Assembly: GCA_035289625.1 (NCBI GenBank)
Contig: DATDWP010000009.1
Span: 13,443 to 77,442, forward strand
Origin: UBA10205 sp035289625
GTDB taxonomy: Archaea > Iainarchaeota > Iainarchaeia > Iainarchaeales > Iainarchaeaceae
Direction of reading: 5' to 3'
DNA: 64,000 nt
Shown: piece after piece, positions 49,671 through 59,339 of the stretch
Numbering within the stretch: the stretch's first letter is position 1
Layout: each line of letters begins with the position of its first letter
Notes under the pieces: model-generated
Told to the model about the DNA's origin: nothing
Database searches by the model: none
What the model saw: only the letters and a program-made list of their open reading frames with translations
Position numbers and translations under genes: made by a program

Positions 49671-49854
49671 AATAAGCTTGCCTTATTTTTAAACCAAACT
49701 GCTATAGGCTATTTACATCTTTTTCCGACATAAAAAAAATTTGTTTTAGATGCCTGACTATAGTATAAATCCTCAAAAACCAGGGGCCTTTTGGACTGGC
49801 CAAAAACCACAAGGTCAGAAAAGGGCTTTTTATCTTTATTTTCGGAAAATGAGT

Positions 49855-50568
49855 CTATTTCGCCCCAAGTGCAGAGCAGAGCGCTTGCGCCTCTTTTTTT
49901 ATATCGGCTGCCTCATATAGCGCCCTTCCGACAATTGCGTGCCAAAAAGCGCCTGCAGCTTTGCCGGATTCGCTAATGTTCCCGCCCTGGGAAACAAGCC
50001 CCGGGGAGTGCAAAATAGGAGTAATCCCTTTTGAACTAAAAAATTCTCGGTATTTTTTTATTTTTTCAGGTTTATTTCCCGGGACAACAAATTCTACAAC
50101 CCCGCACTCAATTGCAACTTCATACATCCTAGTTGGCGCGTCATCTTCCAAAAATCCGCCATCTGATTTCAAATACCCCTCATGGGTCATCTCGCCACCC
50201 ACAATTACTCCAAGCCCAACCTTTTTGCACGCTTCAATCCATGAGCGCTCCGTTTGCGGGCCTGCTTGGGGAAACAAAATTACCGCATCAATTCCGGCAT
50301 CCTTGCAAACCTTGGCAAACTTTTCTCCTGTAAATGGCACATCGGTTGCAGCTTTTTGGTGATCGTAGATCAGCGGTTTTTTTGTGTGCTTGCGCGCAGT
50401 TTTTACAACTGCAGGAAGCCCATACTTTAGCCCGAGTTCAAATCCGATTTTATACGCTCCGATCCCTTTTATTGAATCGGTTTCTTTTACAAGCTTTTCA
50501 AAAGTTTTAATGTCCTCAAAATCGCATGCAGGTATAATGCTTTTTGGAATTGGGATTATGCTTTTCAT
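49855..50568 (-). CDS. pyrF: Orotidine 5'-phosphate decarboxylase
   Basis: 237 residues. IIPIPKSIIPACDFED starts the barrel, LIYDHQKAATD holds the catalytic D-x-K-x2-D array (with Gln before the Lys), and LHSPGLVSQGGN is near the phosphate loop. It makes UMP, the last pyrimidine step. ATG 50568 overlaps the pyrE stop (ATGA). Confidence 0.9.
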   Translation of the reverse strand: MKSIIPIPKSIIPACDFEDIKTFEKLVKETDSIKGIGAYKIGFELGLKYGLPAVVKTARKHTKKPLIYDHQKAATDVPFTGEKFAKVCKDAGIDAVILFPQAGPQTERSWIEACKKVGLGVIVGGEMTHEGYLKSDGGFLEDDAPTRMYEVAIECGVVEFVVPGNKPEKIKKYREFFSSKGITPILHSPGLVSQGGNISESGKAAGAFWHAIVGRALYEAADIKKEAQALCSALGAK

Positions 50569-51200
50569 TTCACCTTCTCCTGCCACTTTTGTGGATCTGA
50601 AAAATATTCACGCGCGCTTTGGACCTGCTCCTTTGCAATTTTTCCTTGCGCGCCTAGAATTTCCAAAAGTTCACTCACCCGAAAAATGCTATGTAATTTA
50701 TATCCTGCTTTGAAGAGCTCTTCTTGCCCTCCTTGCTCCCTATCAACAAGCACTAATACGTCAGATACTTTGAGTCCCTCTTTTTGCAACGGAGCAATCG
50801 CTTCGAATTTGCTAGAACCTGTAGTAATTAGATCATCGATTACAAGCACTGTTTCTCCGGGGCTATATTTTCCCTCAACTGCTGCCTTTGTGCCATATTC
50901 TTTCACTTCTTTGCGCGGGAAAATCATTCTCCAATCATTTTCAAGGCTAACTGCACTAGCTATTGCAATTGCGGCAAATGGAATCCCTGCAATCGCATCG
51001 AATTTTAGCCCCTTGGCTTTTTTCGAGAGCTCCTTTCCAACAAGGCGCAAAACTTTTGGATAAGAAATTAAAATTCTAAGATCAATATAGATCGGGCTTT
51101 TGAGGCCTGATTTTAGTGTAAAGAGGCCGAATTTTACTGCCCCGATTTCTTGCAATTTTATTGCAAGTTCGCTTCTGCTATCTAGTGCTGTTTTAGCCAA
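50565..51200 (-). CDS. pyrE: Orotate phosphoribosyltransferase
   Basis: 211 residues. VLVIDDLITTGSS is the PRPP loop, with LKSGLKSPIYIDLRILIS in front and FDAIAGIPFAAIAIASAVS. It joins orotate to PRPP. There is no ATG at the right place; TTG 51200 fits, with GGGGGAG about 8 bases before it and a few bases of overlap with the pyrC stop. TTG 51233 is also open. Confidence 0.9.
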   Translation of the reverse strand: MAKTALDSRSELAIKLQEIGAVKFGLFTLKSGLKSPIYIDLRILISYPKVLRLVGKELSKKAKGLKFDAIAGIPFAAIAIASAVSLENDWRMIFPRKEVKEYGTKAAVEGKYSPGETVLVIDDLITTGSSKFEAIAPLQKEGLKVSDVLVLVDREQGGQEELFKAGYKLHSIFRVSELLEILGAQGKIAKEQVQSAREYFSDPQKWQEKVK

Positions 51201-52458
51201 AAACTTCTCCCCCAACAATTGTATTTTCAACAAAGCCTTTTAACTTCTGATCTGCAAATGGGGTGTATTTGGCTTTTGTGAAAAGCTTTTCATTATGTAG
51301 CACATATTTCTTTTCCATATCAACAATAACTAAATCCGCATCAAACCCCTCTTTTATGAACCCTTTAGTTGGCCAATTGAAAATTGCCGCAGGGTTTTCA
51401 CAAAGAACCTCAACAACTTTTTCTAAACCAATTTTTTTTCTGTTCACTTGGTCTAGCATAATGGGGTAGAGTGTCTCAACCCCGGGAACACCCGAGGGGC
51501 ACTGCAAATACTCTCGTGCCTTCTCTTCTTGGGAGTGCGGAGCGTGGTCAGTTGAAACAATATCAATTGTACCTTTTTTTAGCGCGGAGAAAAGGGCCTT
51601 TCTGTGTTCCGGACCTTTTACTGATGGATTGCACTTCAAAAGGTTTCCAAGGGTTTTGTAGTGCGTTGAATCAAGAAGCAAATGGTGCGGAGTTACTTCG
51701 CAGGTTATTTTCCCATTGCTTTTTGCCTTTGCCTCTTTTACTAGTTCCACCCCTTTTTTTGAGGAAATGTGAGCTACATGGAATTTGTTCCCTGCTTCTT
51801 TTTGGATTTTTAGAAGCGCTGCAATAGCTAGAACTTCCGCCTGCTCATCTCTAATTAGTGGATGGAAAGAGACTGAGTTCTCATTTTTGTAGTGTTCAGA
51901 ATTTTTCCTAATTGTAGTTTCATCTTCTGCGTGCGCTACAACAATAAAACCATTGCGAGCAGAGAGCTTGAATAGCTCCCTTATTTTTTCAATTTTATTA
52001 AAAAGAATATCCCCAGTAGTTGAACCGAAATATAATTTGACAGCGCGTAAATTTTTTGCCGCTCCAATTTCTTCCAAATTATTTTCAGTTGCTGCCATAT
52101 AGAGGTCAAAATTTACAAGCGCATCTTTTGCAACAATTGCGCGTTTTTGCTCTAAGTTTGCAAGAGTATCAGTTGGGGGATTTGTATTTGGCATATCCAT
52201 TACAGTAGTAACTCCGCCGGCAATGGCAGCTAGCGAACCTGAAACCCAATCTTCCTTATATTCAAAACCCGGAACACGAAAATGCACATGCACATCAATT
52301 GCTCCGGGAAGAATTATTTTCCCGGTGCAGTCAATTTCTTTTTGGGCGCTAATTTTTTGAGAAGTCATTTTTGTGATTTTTCCATTTTCAATAAGTAGGT
52401 TCTTTTTTACAAGAGTGCCCTCAAGGTATGCTTTTCCGCCGAGGAGTGCGAGGCTCAC
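51193..52458 (-). CDS. pyrC: Dihydroorotase
   Basis: 421 residues. The amidohydrolase zinc site is DVHVHFRVPG (H57, H59), followed by VVAHAEDE, KFHVAHISSKKG and STDHAPHSQEEK, all in order. This is the larger class I dihydroorotase, which closes carbamoyl aspartate to dihydroorotate. It starts the leftward pyrC-pyrE-pyrF unit; pyrD is divergent 40 to 65 bases away. Confidence 0.92.
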   Translation of the reverse strand: MSLALLGGKAYLEGTLVKKNLLIENGKITKMTSQKISAQKEIDCTGKIILPGAIDVHVHFRVPGFEYKEDWVSGSLAAIAGGVTTVMDMPNTNPPTDTLANLEQKRAIVAKDALVNFDLYMAATENNLEEIGAAKNLRAVKLYFGSTTGDILFNKIEKIRELFKLSARNGFIVVAHAEDETTIRKNSEHYKNENSVSFHPLIRDEQAEVLAIAALLKIQKEAGNKFHVAHISSKKGVELVKEAKAKSNGKITCEVTPHHLLLDSTHYKTLGNLLKCNPSVKGPEHRKALFSALKKGTIDIVSTDHAPHSQEEKAREYLQCPSGVPGVETLYPIMLDQVNRKKIGLEKVVEVLCENPAAIFNWPTKGFIKEGFDADLVIVDMEKKYVLHNEKLFTKAKYTPFADQKLKGFVENTIVGGEVFG

Positions 52459-52522
52459 TGTTTACACCAACTATTAGGGCCCCAGTTATGAATTAAAAGT
52501 GAACGATAGGCAGTATTTGGAG

Positions 52523-53443
52523 ATGAAAACAACAATTGCGAGCCTAAATTTTCCAAGCTGCATAATGAATGCTTCCGGCCCGCGCTGCACCACTTTTGAA
52601 GACCTAAAAGCCCTAGGTTTATCCTCATCCGGGGCAATTGTCACAAAATCCTGTACATTAGAAGCCCGTGGAGGAAATCCCGAGCCTAGGTATAAAAAAG
52701 TGGAAGATGGTTCGATAAATTCAATGGGCCTTCCAAATCTTGGCTATAAAAAATATGTCGAATTTGTCCCGGAATTAAAAAAATACAAAAAGCCCCTAAT
52801 TGTTAGCGTTTCCGGCCTTCAGCTTGCAGATAATCTTGAAATAATAAAAGCATTCAACAAAACAGATGTCGATGCAATTGAACTAAACCTCTCATGCCCA
52901 AATATTGTGGGAAAAGCGCAGGTTGGCTATGATTTTGAACAAAGCGAAGAGGTGTTGCGGGAAGTAAAAAAAATATGCAAAAAACCCCTAGGGACAAAGC
53001 TCCCGCCATATTTTGATTTTGTCCACTTTGAGCAAATGGCGTCCCTTCTAAATAAGCACAAAGTTGATTTTGTAACCTGTATAAATAGCATCGGAAACGG
53101 CCTTATAATAGACCCCGAAACCGAAAAGCCGCTAATAAAACCAAAAGGCGGGTTTGGAGGAATCGGCGGCAAATTCGTAAAGCCCACAGCGCTTGCAAAT
53201 GTAAAAAAAATGCACGAACTTTTAGACAAGAAAATAGGAATAATTGGTGTTGGCGGGATTTATAGCGGAGTTGATATTTTCGAATTCATTTTAGCAGGCG
53301 CTAGGGCAGTACAAGTTGGAACTATCTACCAAGAAGAAGGCGTGAAATGCTTTGATAGGCTCAATAGGGAATTTGAAAATTATTGCGCCAAGAAGGGTTA
53401 TTCGAAAATAGAGGATATGTGTGGAAAACTCAAACCCTTGTGA
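52523..53443 (+). CDS. pyrD: Dihydroorotate dehydrogenase, class 1
   Basis: 306 residues. FPSCIMNASGPRCTTFEDLK, then TKSCTLEARGGNPEPRY (FMN-lysine), ELNLSCPN with the catalytic Cys, and FGGIGGKFVKPTALANVK with GVGGIYSGVDIFE. The cysteine base and PKGGFGGIGG run point to class 1A (fumarate-linked, no PyrK), and no pyrK is nearby. ATG 52523 is chosen; GTG 52499 would add 8 residues. It converges with pyrI. Confidence 0.9.
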   Translation: MKTTIASLNFPSCIMNASGPRCTTFEDLKALGLSSSGAIVTKSCTLEARGGNPEPRYKKVEDGSINSMGLPNLGYKKYVEFVPELKKYKKPLIVSVSGLQLADNLEIIKAFNKTDVDAIELNLSCPNIVGKAQVGYDFEQSEEVLREVKKICKKPLGTKLPPYFDFVHFEQMASLLNKHKVDFVTCINSIGNGLIIDPETEKPLIKPKGGFGGIGGKFVKPTALANVKKMHELLDKKIGIIGVGGIYSGVDIFEFILAGARAVQVGTIYQEEGVKCFDRLNREFENYCAKKGYSKIEDMCGKLKPL

Positions 53444-53453
53444 AATTTTTCGT

Positions 53454-53906
53454 TCATTTTTTTACGGCTTCTGCAATTTCCTTATCCCCGAATTTTATTT
53501 CACAATAAAAGCACTGGGCCTGCAGCGGGTTTTTGCTAATCAAAAATTTGGATGTAATTTTTTCCGCATTTGTAATGCATTTGGGGTTAATGCATCTCAT
53601 AATCCCTTCAACTTTTTGCGGGTATGAGAGCTCTGTTTTATTCACAATTTCAGAATTTTTTATAATGTTTAGGGTTGCGCCTTTTCCGATCAGCGCAATC
53701 TTATCCATTTCCTTTTGGCTAAGCTCCCTGCCTTCAATAAAAATTATATCTTTCCTGCCCATTTTCCTGCTCTCGACATTTATTCCAAGTGTTAGTGTCA
53801 GATCCTTTAGATCTAGGACTTCAAGCAATTTGTACGCTGACCCTGCATTTAGATGGTCAATTGCCGTGCCTTTTTTTATTGGGGTTATTCTAATTTCCTT
53901 TTTCAT
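53454..53906 (-). CDS. pyrI: Aspartate carbamoyltransferase regulatory chain
   Basis: 150 residues. The allosteric half carries GTAIDHLNAGSAYKLLEVL, the nucleotide-binding start; the zinc half has C105-x4-C110 and C132-x2-C135 (MRCINPKC, QCFYC). It gives CTP/ATP control to PyrB. Its ATG overlaps the pyrB stop (ATGA). Confidence 0.93.
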   Translation of the reverse strand: MKKEIRITPIKKGTAIDHLNAGSAYKLLEVLDLKDLTLTLGINVESRKMGRKDIIFIEGRELSQKEMDKIALIGKGATLNIIKNSEIVNKTELSYPQKVEGIMRCINPKCITNAEKITSKFLISKNPLQAQCFYCEIKFGDKEIAEAVKK

Positions 53907-54886
53907 TTTTTCACATCCTGTAGAAGTGATAGTATTGCTTCGCGCACCGGAATTCCATTTGCCGCTTGGGTAAAATAGAGGGCAGCCGGAGTTGAATCAA
54001 CTTCTTGTGCAATTTCAGTGATGCGCGGAAGCGGGTGCATTATTTTCACGCCCTTTTTTGCTTTTGAAATCAATTCATTTGTAATTACATAAGCATTCTT
54101 CACTTTCTGGTATTCTAGTTCATCCGGAAATCTCTCCTTTTGGATCCTTGTTGCATAAATAATGTCCACATTCGGGATGAACTTTTCAAGGTTATTTGTT
54201 TGGTGGATTTTCAAATTTTTAGTCTCCTCAATAATGTATTTTGGCATCTCAAGCCCAACCGGGGAGTAGAGGTATACTGTAACATCCTTAAAGTGCGAGA
54301 GCGCGTACATGAGGCTGTGGACGGTTCTTCCGTATTTGAGATCTCCTGCCATCATTATTTTTAGCCCATCAATTTTCCCGAATTCTTTGTAAATTGTATA
54401 CAAGTCAAGCAGTGTTTGTGAAGGGTGTTGGTTTGCCCCATCCCCTGCATTTACAATTGGTTTTGTGCAAACTTCAGCTGCCCTTCGCGCTGCGCCATCA
54501 AATGAGTGCCTAACAACAATAATATCGGCATACCCATTTGCCATTTTGATGGTGTCGCTAAAACTCTCTCCTTTTGATAGGCTGCTTGTTTGGGGTTCAG
54601 ATAGGCTCACAACCTTTGCCCCCAAATTCTGCGCAGCGCTCTCAAAACTTAACCTTGTGCGGGTTGATGGCTCTAAAAAAAGGGTTGCAACAAGCTTATT
54701 TTGGAGTATTTTTGCCTTTTTTTCGCGCGGCATTTTTTCAAGTTTTGCAGCCTGAGTTAGAACCAGTTCAATTGTTTGCCTTGAGAAATCAGAAATGGAA
54801 ATGACATCAGATAAAAAGTGGTTGGAATTTGCTTTTTTTACAGGTTTTGCTGCCAAATGACCCTTCATAATATGGGTCTTGAACAA
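53903..54886 (-). CDS. pyrB: Aspartate carbamoyltransferase catalytic chain
   Basis: 327 residues (320 from ATG 54868). The carbamoyl phosphate motif is FLEPSTRTRLSFE (STRTR 74-78), then SLSKGESFSDT with the active Lys, DGANQHPSQTLLDLYTI, and GVKIMHPLPR. It makes carbamoyl aspartate. An N-terminal extension of about 25 basic residues precedes the usual start (FLSDVISISDFSRQ), so either it is an added tail or an internal start is used. Confidence 0.92.
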   Translation of the reverse strand: MFKTHIMKGHLAAKPVKKANSNHFLSDVISISDFSRQTIELVLTQAAKLEKMPREKKAKILQNKLVATLFLEPSTRTRLSFESAAQNLGAKVVSLSEPQTSSLSKGESFSDTIKMANGYADIIVVRHSFDGAARRAAEVCTKPIVNAGDGANQHPSQTLLDLYTIYKEFGKIDGLKIMMAGDLKYGRTVHSLMYALSHFKDVTVYLYSPVGLEMPKYIIEETKNLKIHQTNNLEKFIPNVDIIYATRIQKERFPDELEYQKVKNAYVITNELISKAKKGVKIMHPLPRITEIAQEVDSTPAALYFTQAANGIPVREAILSLLQDVKK

Positions 54887-54963
54887 ATAAAAACCTGTCG
54901 CTAAGCCAGTTCTGGTGTATGCGGGTTTCTAAAGTGCTTTTTGATTGGAATGGCTGGCGACAG

Positions 54964-55218
54964 TTACTTATTGAAATTTATGTGAAAATTGTAAAGACTC
55001 ATCAATCCTTTGTCGGTTAGCGTATATTTGTGATTTTTTTCTTCCACTATCCTCAAATTTTCAAGTGTTTTCAACCGTCTTTGAACATCGTCCGGATTCA
55101 TGTCAAATTTTTTTGCGATTTTGACAGCTTCAATTGAAGGGTTATATTTGGCTAAATAATACATTATTGTCAGATATCGCGCATCTACAAATGCTTTGTC
55201 CCAGTTTATTGAAGTCAT
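54964..55218 (-). CDS. Winged-helix DNA-binding protein
   Basis: 84 residues. PSIEAVKIAKKFDMNPDDVQ and RRLKTLENLRIVEEKNHKYT give the recognition helix and wing of a MarR/PadR-like fold. It has no dimerisation helices beyond a short tail. It lies 10 bases after the orphan at 55229 on the same strand, so it could control that gene. Confidence 0.7.
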   Translation of the reverse strand: MTSINWDKAFVDARYLTIMYYLAKYNPSIEAVKIAKKFDMNPDDVQRRLKTLENLRIVEEKNHKYTLTDKGLMSLYNFHINFNK

Positions 55219-55228
55219 CTTCTCCCCG

Positions 55229-55858
55229 TCATCTTCCAGTAAGTCTTTTGAGATATTTAAATTTTCCTTTTCTTGGTTTAGGCTTCTTTCTGTAATCCTT
55301 GTTTAAAAAATACAAAATAACGTGTTTTACCCCGAATATTATCTTTGCCTCCAATTCTTTCTTATTCCTATATGGTATTGGGTACTTGAATTCTGTTCTA
55401 TAGTCCTCCTCGTCCGGGATTTTCATCAATTCGGGGTAGTTCCCATATTTGAAAAATGCCATTGTTTTCTTTTTCAGTTTTTTGTTGTCCCTGATGTCAC
55501 CCGATTCGTTAAGGGTACCTTCCGATTTGCCATCTATGAAAATAATTATGTCTGCATCATTCAAATAAGCCGCTTGGATATCCCTATGCCTGGCCCGGCC
55601 GACTTTTTGTATGAAATCCCTTCCGATGTAACAAGTAATTCCGTATTTTAGGGTAAGTTTTCTTTGAAGTTTTTGGAGAAAATTGAGGTTGATATGAGCG
55701 CCCCGGTGGTCTCCGCACAAAAGTACGACATATCTTCCGTAATTTTTTCTTCTAAAGTCCTCAGCACTTCTAATCGGCTTTACAGCTTGCTCTAACCTTT
55801 GGACAGCGAATTTCCTGTCCGGCAATTTTTGAAATATTTTCTTTACTTCTTTTGTCAT
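55229..55858 (-). CDS. Orphan protein with nucleotide-binding-like fold
   Basis: 209 residues. YVVLLCGDHRGAHINLNFLQ, then GITCYIGRDFIQKVGRARHR and DADIIIFIDGKSEGTLNESG read like a Rossmann-type fold of the nucleoside deoxyribosyltransferase/TIR-like group (strand, DADII-x-F, S-x-GT-x-x-E). The tail is strongly basic (RKKPKPRKGKFKYLKR), so it may bind nucleic acid. I do not recognise a family. With the wHTH gene beside it, a stress or defence effector is one possibility, not established. Confidence 0.5.
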   Translation of the reverse strand: MTKEVKKIFQKLPDRKFAVQRLEQAVKPIRSAEDFRRKNYGRYVVLLCGDHRGAHINLNFLQKLQRKLTLKYGITCYIGRDFIQKVGRARHRDIQAAYLNDADIIIFIDGKSEGTLNESGDIRDNKKLKKKTMAFFKYGNYPELMKIPDEEDYRTEFKYPIPYRNKKELEAKIIFGVKHVILYFLNKDYRKKPKPRKGKFKYLKRLTGR

Positions 55859-56038
55859 TGAACTGATTACTCTTGGTTAAATCTTAAAAAACCCCGCATT
55901 GTGGGCATTACCTCCAGATTTTAATACTTTTATTGGTTGCAACCCAGTGTCTCCCTATCTTACCACGAACTGCCCGTTTTTTACCCCAAAATTTGCCTTC
56001 AAATACCTTTAAATTCCTGCCCTGGGGCAATTTATGCT

Positions 56039-57019
56039 ATGGGAATAGATTATTCACTTATTTTAAGGAATGCCCTTACTCTATTTTGGAAAGACCAAAA
56101 GACCTTATTTTACATGGGCGTACATATTGCCTTCTCAATCCTGAGCTTGATTGCTTTCACAAGCCTTGGGATGTATTTTTTCGGGGATAATATTTTCCAA
56201 TTCATCAACGCGCTAGGGCAGCTTGAATCTGACTCTTCGATCTTTCTTGATCTATTTGAAAGTGTAATTGTAGGAAACATAGTGCCATTCATTTTGGCAG
56301 CAATTGTAGTTGGTATAATTTGTGTTCTAATTTCCCATTTTATCGATCTTCTGATCTATTCGCGCGCCATGGAAGTTGTAGGCCTAGAAAGCGAAGGGAT
56401 TAGCATTCCAAAATATGCAAAAATAATCCTTCTCTATATCTGGGTGATAATTGCAACTTTCACTTCGCTCTACCACAAAACATTCCTCTACTACTTTATC
56501 GGCCTTATAATATTTTCAATAATTGTTGCAGTTGCATTTGTTCTAAACCCAATTCTTGGACTTATTGCACTTTTTATTTGGGCATTGCTTTTTTTCATTT
56601 ACTGCCTGATAATAATTTACAATTCAATAAGGCTCTCACTTTCAACATTTATAATGCTGCAAAAAGACGGGCCAGTGATGCAAACAGCAAATAGCTCTTG
56701 GGACCTTACAGAAAAACGCGCATTTGAAGTTTTCATCGGCTATGTGTTAGTATCTGCAGTCATAATAGCAATTGGGTTTGCTCTTAGCATTCTCACAATT
56801 CTTCTGCGCCTTGGCCTAACAATTGGAAGTTCAAATTTCATTATAGCATTTGCTGCAGATATCCTCATTTCAATTATCACGGCTCCCCTATATGTTGCAA
56901 TATTTGGATTTGGGTATTCTACACTCTACTCGCAAATTTTGCCAAAAAATGCTGCTGCGCAAAAGCCTCAAGCTCCAGTTCCACGCAGCGGAAAATTTAG
57001 CAGCAAAAAAACCAAATAG
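56039..57019 (+). CDS. Multi-pass membrane protein
   Basis: About 326 residues and 6 hydrophobic segments. It begins MGIDYSLILRNALTLFWKDQ; a TATA-like CTTTAAATT at 56008-56016 lies about 25 bases upstream, so the transcript is probably leaderless. It has the plan of DUF-type membrane proteins related to glycerophosphodiester phosphodiesterase membrane domains (LSTFIMLQKDGPVMQTANSS). It resembles the 59934 protein in its second half. The end is basic. Role unknown. Confidence 0.65.
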   Translation: MGIDYSLILRNALTLFWKDQKTLFYMGVHIAFSILSLIAFTSLGMYFFGDNIFQFINALGQLESDSSIFLDLFESVIVGNIVPFILAAIVVGIICVLISHFIDLLIYSRAMEVVGLESEGISIPKYAKIILLYIWVIIATFTSLYHKTFLYYFIGLIIFSIIVAVAFVLNPILGLIALFIWALLFFIYCLIIIYNSIRLSLSTFIMLQKDGPVMQTANSSWDLTEKRAFEVFIGYVLVSAVIIAIGFALSILTILLRLGLTIGSSNFIIAFAADILISIITAPLYVAIFGFGYSTLYSQILPKNAAAQKPQAPVPRSGKFSSKKTK

Positions 57020-57051
57020 GATCTTGAGCCATTTTTATAGGGTGGTATTTT

Positions 57052-57675
57052 ATGCGCCGGGAAATAACAAAAAAATACATGGACAAATACTCGCTAGGAG
57101 TTGTTGATATTGAAAATTCACTAGCCCTCTACAATTCTTTTTACAAAAACATGGGATTTAGTGGGACAATTCAAGACTTAATCGAAAAAAAGCTTGAAGA
57201 GAAAGTATTTGTTAGTGTAATGGATATAGGTTGCGGGAATGGTGGGTTTTTATCCGAACTCAAAAAGGAATTTGACGAACAGGTGCATACAATCGGAGTT
57301 GATCTTCTTGCCCCTGAAAAGCAGCCTGACAAGGTGATTATTGGGGATGCCCTTGAAGTTGAATATCCAAAAGAAGTGGATTTCATATTCTCCTTTAGAT
57401 CCTTGCATGAAGTTGGCGAGAGCGCAAAAATGGTCAAAAAAATCTATAATTCACTTGCAAATGGCGGAAAAGCGTTTCTCTCATTTCGCACAATGGATAT
57501 GTACGTGGGTTCGATTGGAATTGCAGAAATTGGCCAAAAAGACATTAGTGAACTTGAAAAAATGGTGCGGGCGCGAAAATTCGAAAACTTTATGGTAGGT
57601 GGATTTGAAGTTAGCGTAAAAGATGAAAAAGGCAAAAAGCACACCGCCGGAATCAATTTATTTTTGGAAAAATGA
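57052..57675 (+). CDS. SAM-dependent methyltransferase
   Basis: 207 residues. VSVMDIGCGNGGFLSELKKE is motif I, TIGVDLLAPEK the acidic strand, FIFSFRSLHEVGES motif IV and NGGKAFLSFRTMDMY motif VI. No zinc or tRNA-binding extra domain. It is 32 bases after the membrane protein, likely in one transcript. Substrate unknown. Confidence 0.8.
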   Translation: MRREITKKYMDKYSLGVVDIENSLALYNSFYKNMGFSGTIQDLIEKKLEEKVFVSVMDIGCGNGGFLSELKKEFDEQVHTIGVDLLAPEKQPDKVIIGDALEVEYPKEVDFIFSFRSLHEVGESAKMVKKIYNSLANGGKAFLSFRTMDMYVGSIGIAEIGQKDISELEKMVRARKFENFMVGGFEVSVKDEKGKKHTAGINLFLEK

Positions 57676-57791
57676 GAGCGGAATTAACCTCTAAAACCCT
57701 TGATTTTTTGTGAATTTTCATCTAAAATCTCCCCCCCCGTTTTCAATAGTTTTTTAAAGGGGTTCTGCCTTTATTTAAGCGAGAATTTACT

Positions 57792-59339
57792 ATGCAAAAT
57801 AAACCCAATTCCTGTTCAATACCTATCCATTTTGTCCCCGTCCTTTGTGCCCTTTTAGTTTTATTGTTTTTTTCTTCAACCGTTTTTGCCGTTGCGCAAT
57901 TAGTTGCATTGCACGGGCGGATAGCTCAAAGCGGTTCTTCACTCTCCACCGGGGATCTAAGAGTTTTGATTTATGATGCAAATGTTAGCGGGAATTTAGT
58001 GTACGATTCCGGTTCTGATTTTAACAATGCAATAAATGACGGAGTAGTGGATGTAGTGCTCGGGAGCAACACACAACTCGATTTGAATTACGGCGGGTAT
58101 TATTACATTGATTTGAGCATCAACGGAACAGACCTCGACTTCAATGGTTCAGAACGAAAACAATTTGAATCCTCGCACGGAGTGGTAAAAACCGGTTCAA
58201 TCCTCGATGCCACCATCACCAACTCAGATATTTCAACAACTGCTAGCATTGATTGGACAAAAGTATCAAAAAGCGGAGCAGATTTGAATAATTTTAATTG
58301 GGGTTCGGATTTCAACAATATTTACGCACGCAGAGGAAGCGATGTAAATGTTACCGGGGCATGGAACTTCGCAAACACCCTCACAACACAAGGAGGCTTT
58401 GGATTAGGCGGAGTCACAATTTCGAATGGAGTACTCTACACACAATCACTAGTAATTCTAAATGACCTAAACGCAGCTACTGTTACCGCAATTGATGTAA
58501 ACGGAAACTACACACCATTCCTCGATGTTACCTGGAGCCTTGGTTCATCATCAAATCGCTGGCTCGGAATATTCACACGCGACCTAAACGCAACAGACAT
58601 CAACTCAACACGCGCATCACTTGGAACACTGACCCTTGGAACTCCGCTTGCAAAATCGCAAGGAGGAACAGGAACAACCGACTTCAACTCAAACGGAATA
58701 GTTTTTTATAACGGTTCGGCACTACAGGATAGGAGCAACTTTGTAGTCGCAACTGATGGAAACGTCGGAATCGGAACTACAACACCCACAAAAACCCTAA
58801 ATATTATTGGGGATTTGAATGTGTCTTCAAACGGAACAGGTGCGCCTCTAATTTATGCAAGATCAACAGGAGTTGTTGGAATCGGAACAACCAATCCTGA
58901 TTCAGCCTATAAATTACAAGTGACTGGAGCAGGATATTTTAGCAGCGATCTTATTGCAGGAGGCACGTTTTATACAAGCTCCGTAAACGGATCAGGTGGC
59001 GGAGCAATAACCCTAGGTTCAAATAACTCATCAACCACACTGCAAAGCAATAGTTCATCATTCATCAAATTCCAAAACAACTCCTTGCAAGAAAACATGA
59101 GAATAACAGGCGACGGGAACATCGGAATCGGTATAGCTACTCCGGTCCACAAATTGGATGTCAACGGCACCACGCGCATAAGGGCAGGAACTACAGATGC
59201 AAATGTTCTAAATGTCCAGGATTCGAGCGGCAAAAACCTCTTCACTGTAAAAGCCGACGGGAACTTTTTGATGGTCTCGCCGAATAACACCACTTTCAAC
59301 TGCGGTGTTGCAAATAATGGCACGTTCCAGTGCTCATAG
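57792..59339 (+). CDS. Secreted sequon-rich protein with tail-fibre-like repeats
   Basis: 515 residues. A signal-like start (PVLCALLVLLFFSSTVFAVA) leads to a Ser/Thr/Asn/Gly-rich body. Three repeats resemble phage tail-fibre modules: NVGIGTTTPTKTLNIIGDLN, VVGIGTTNPDSAYKLQVTGA and NIGIGIATPVHKLDVNGTTR; LGSSSNRWLGIFT is also of that kind. Over 15 N-x-S/T sites are visible, so it is a natural client of AglB. There is no C-terminal chaperone domain and no membrane tail; the end is TTFNCGVANNGTFQCS with two Cys. Likely an S-layer or adhesive fibre. Confidence 0.7.
   Translation: MQNKPNSCSIPIHFVPVLCALLVLLFFSSTVFAVAQLVALHGRIAQSGSSLSTGDLRVLIYDANVSGNLVYDSGSDFNNAINDGVVDVVLGSNTQLDLNYGGYYYIDLSINGTDLDFNGSERKQFESSHGVVKTGSILDATITNSDISTTASIDWTKVSKSGADLNNFNWGSDFNNIYARRGSDVNVTGAWNFANTLTTQGGFGLGGVTISNGVLYTQSLVILNDLNAATVTAIDVNGNYTPFLDVTWSLGSSSNRWLGIFTRDLNATDINSTRASLGTLTLGTPLAKSQGGTGTTDFNSNGIVFYNGSALQDRSNFVVATDGNVGIGTTTPTKTLNIIGDLNVSSNGTGAPLIYARSTGVVGIGTTNPDSAYKLQVTGAGYFSSDLIAGGTFYTSSVNGSGGGAITLGSNNSSTTLQSNSSSFIKFQNNSLQENMRITGDGNIGIGIATPVHKLDVNGTTRIRAGTTDANVLNVQDSSGKNLFTVKADGNFLMVSPNNTTFNCGVANNGTFQCS

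Noticed and set aside
57792..59339. Prophage or defective tail module
   Set aside because: The fibre-like repeats are the only phage-like trait; the gene has a signal sequence and housekeeping neighbours.
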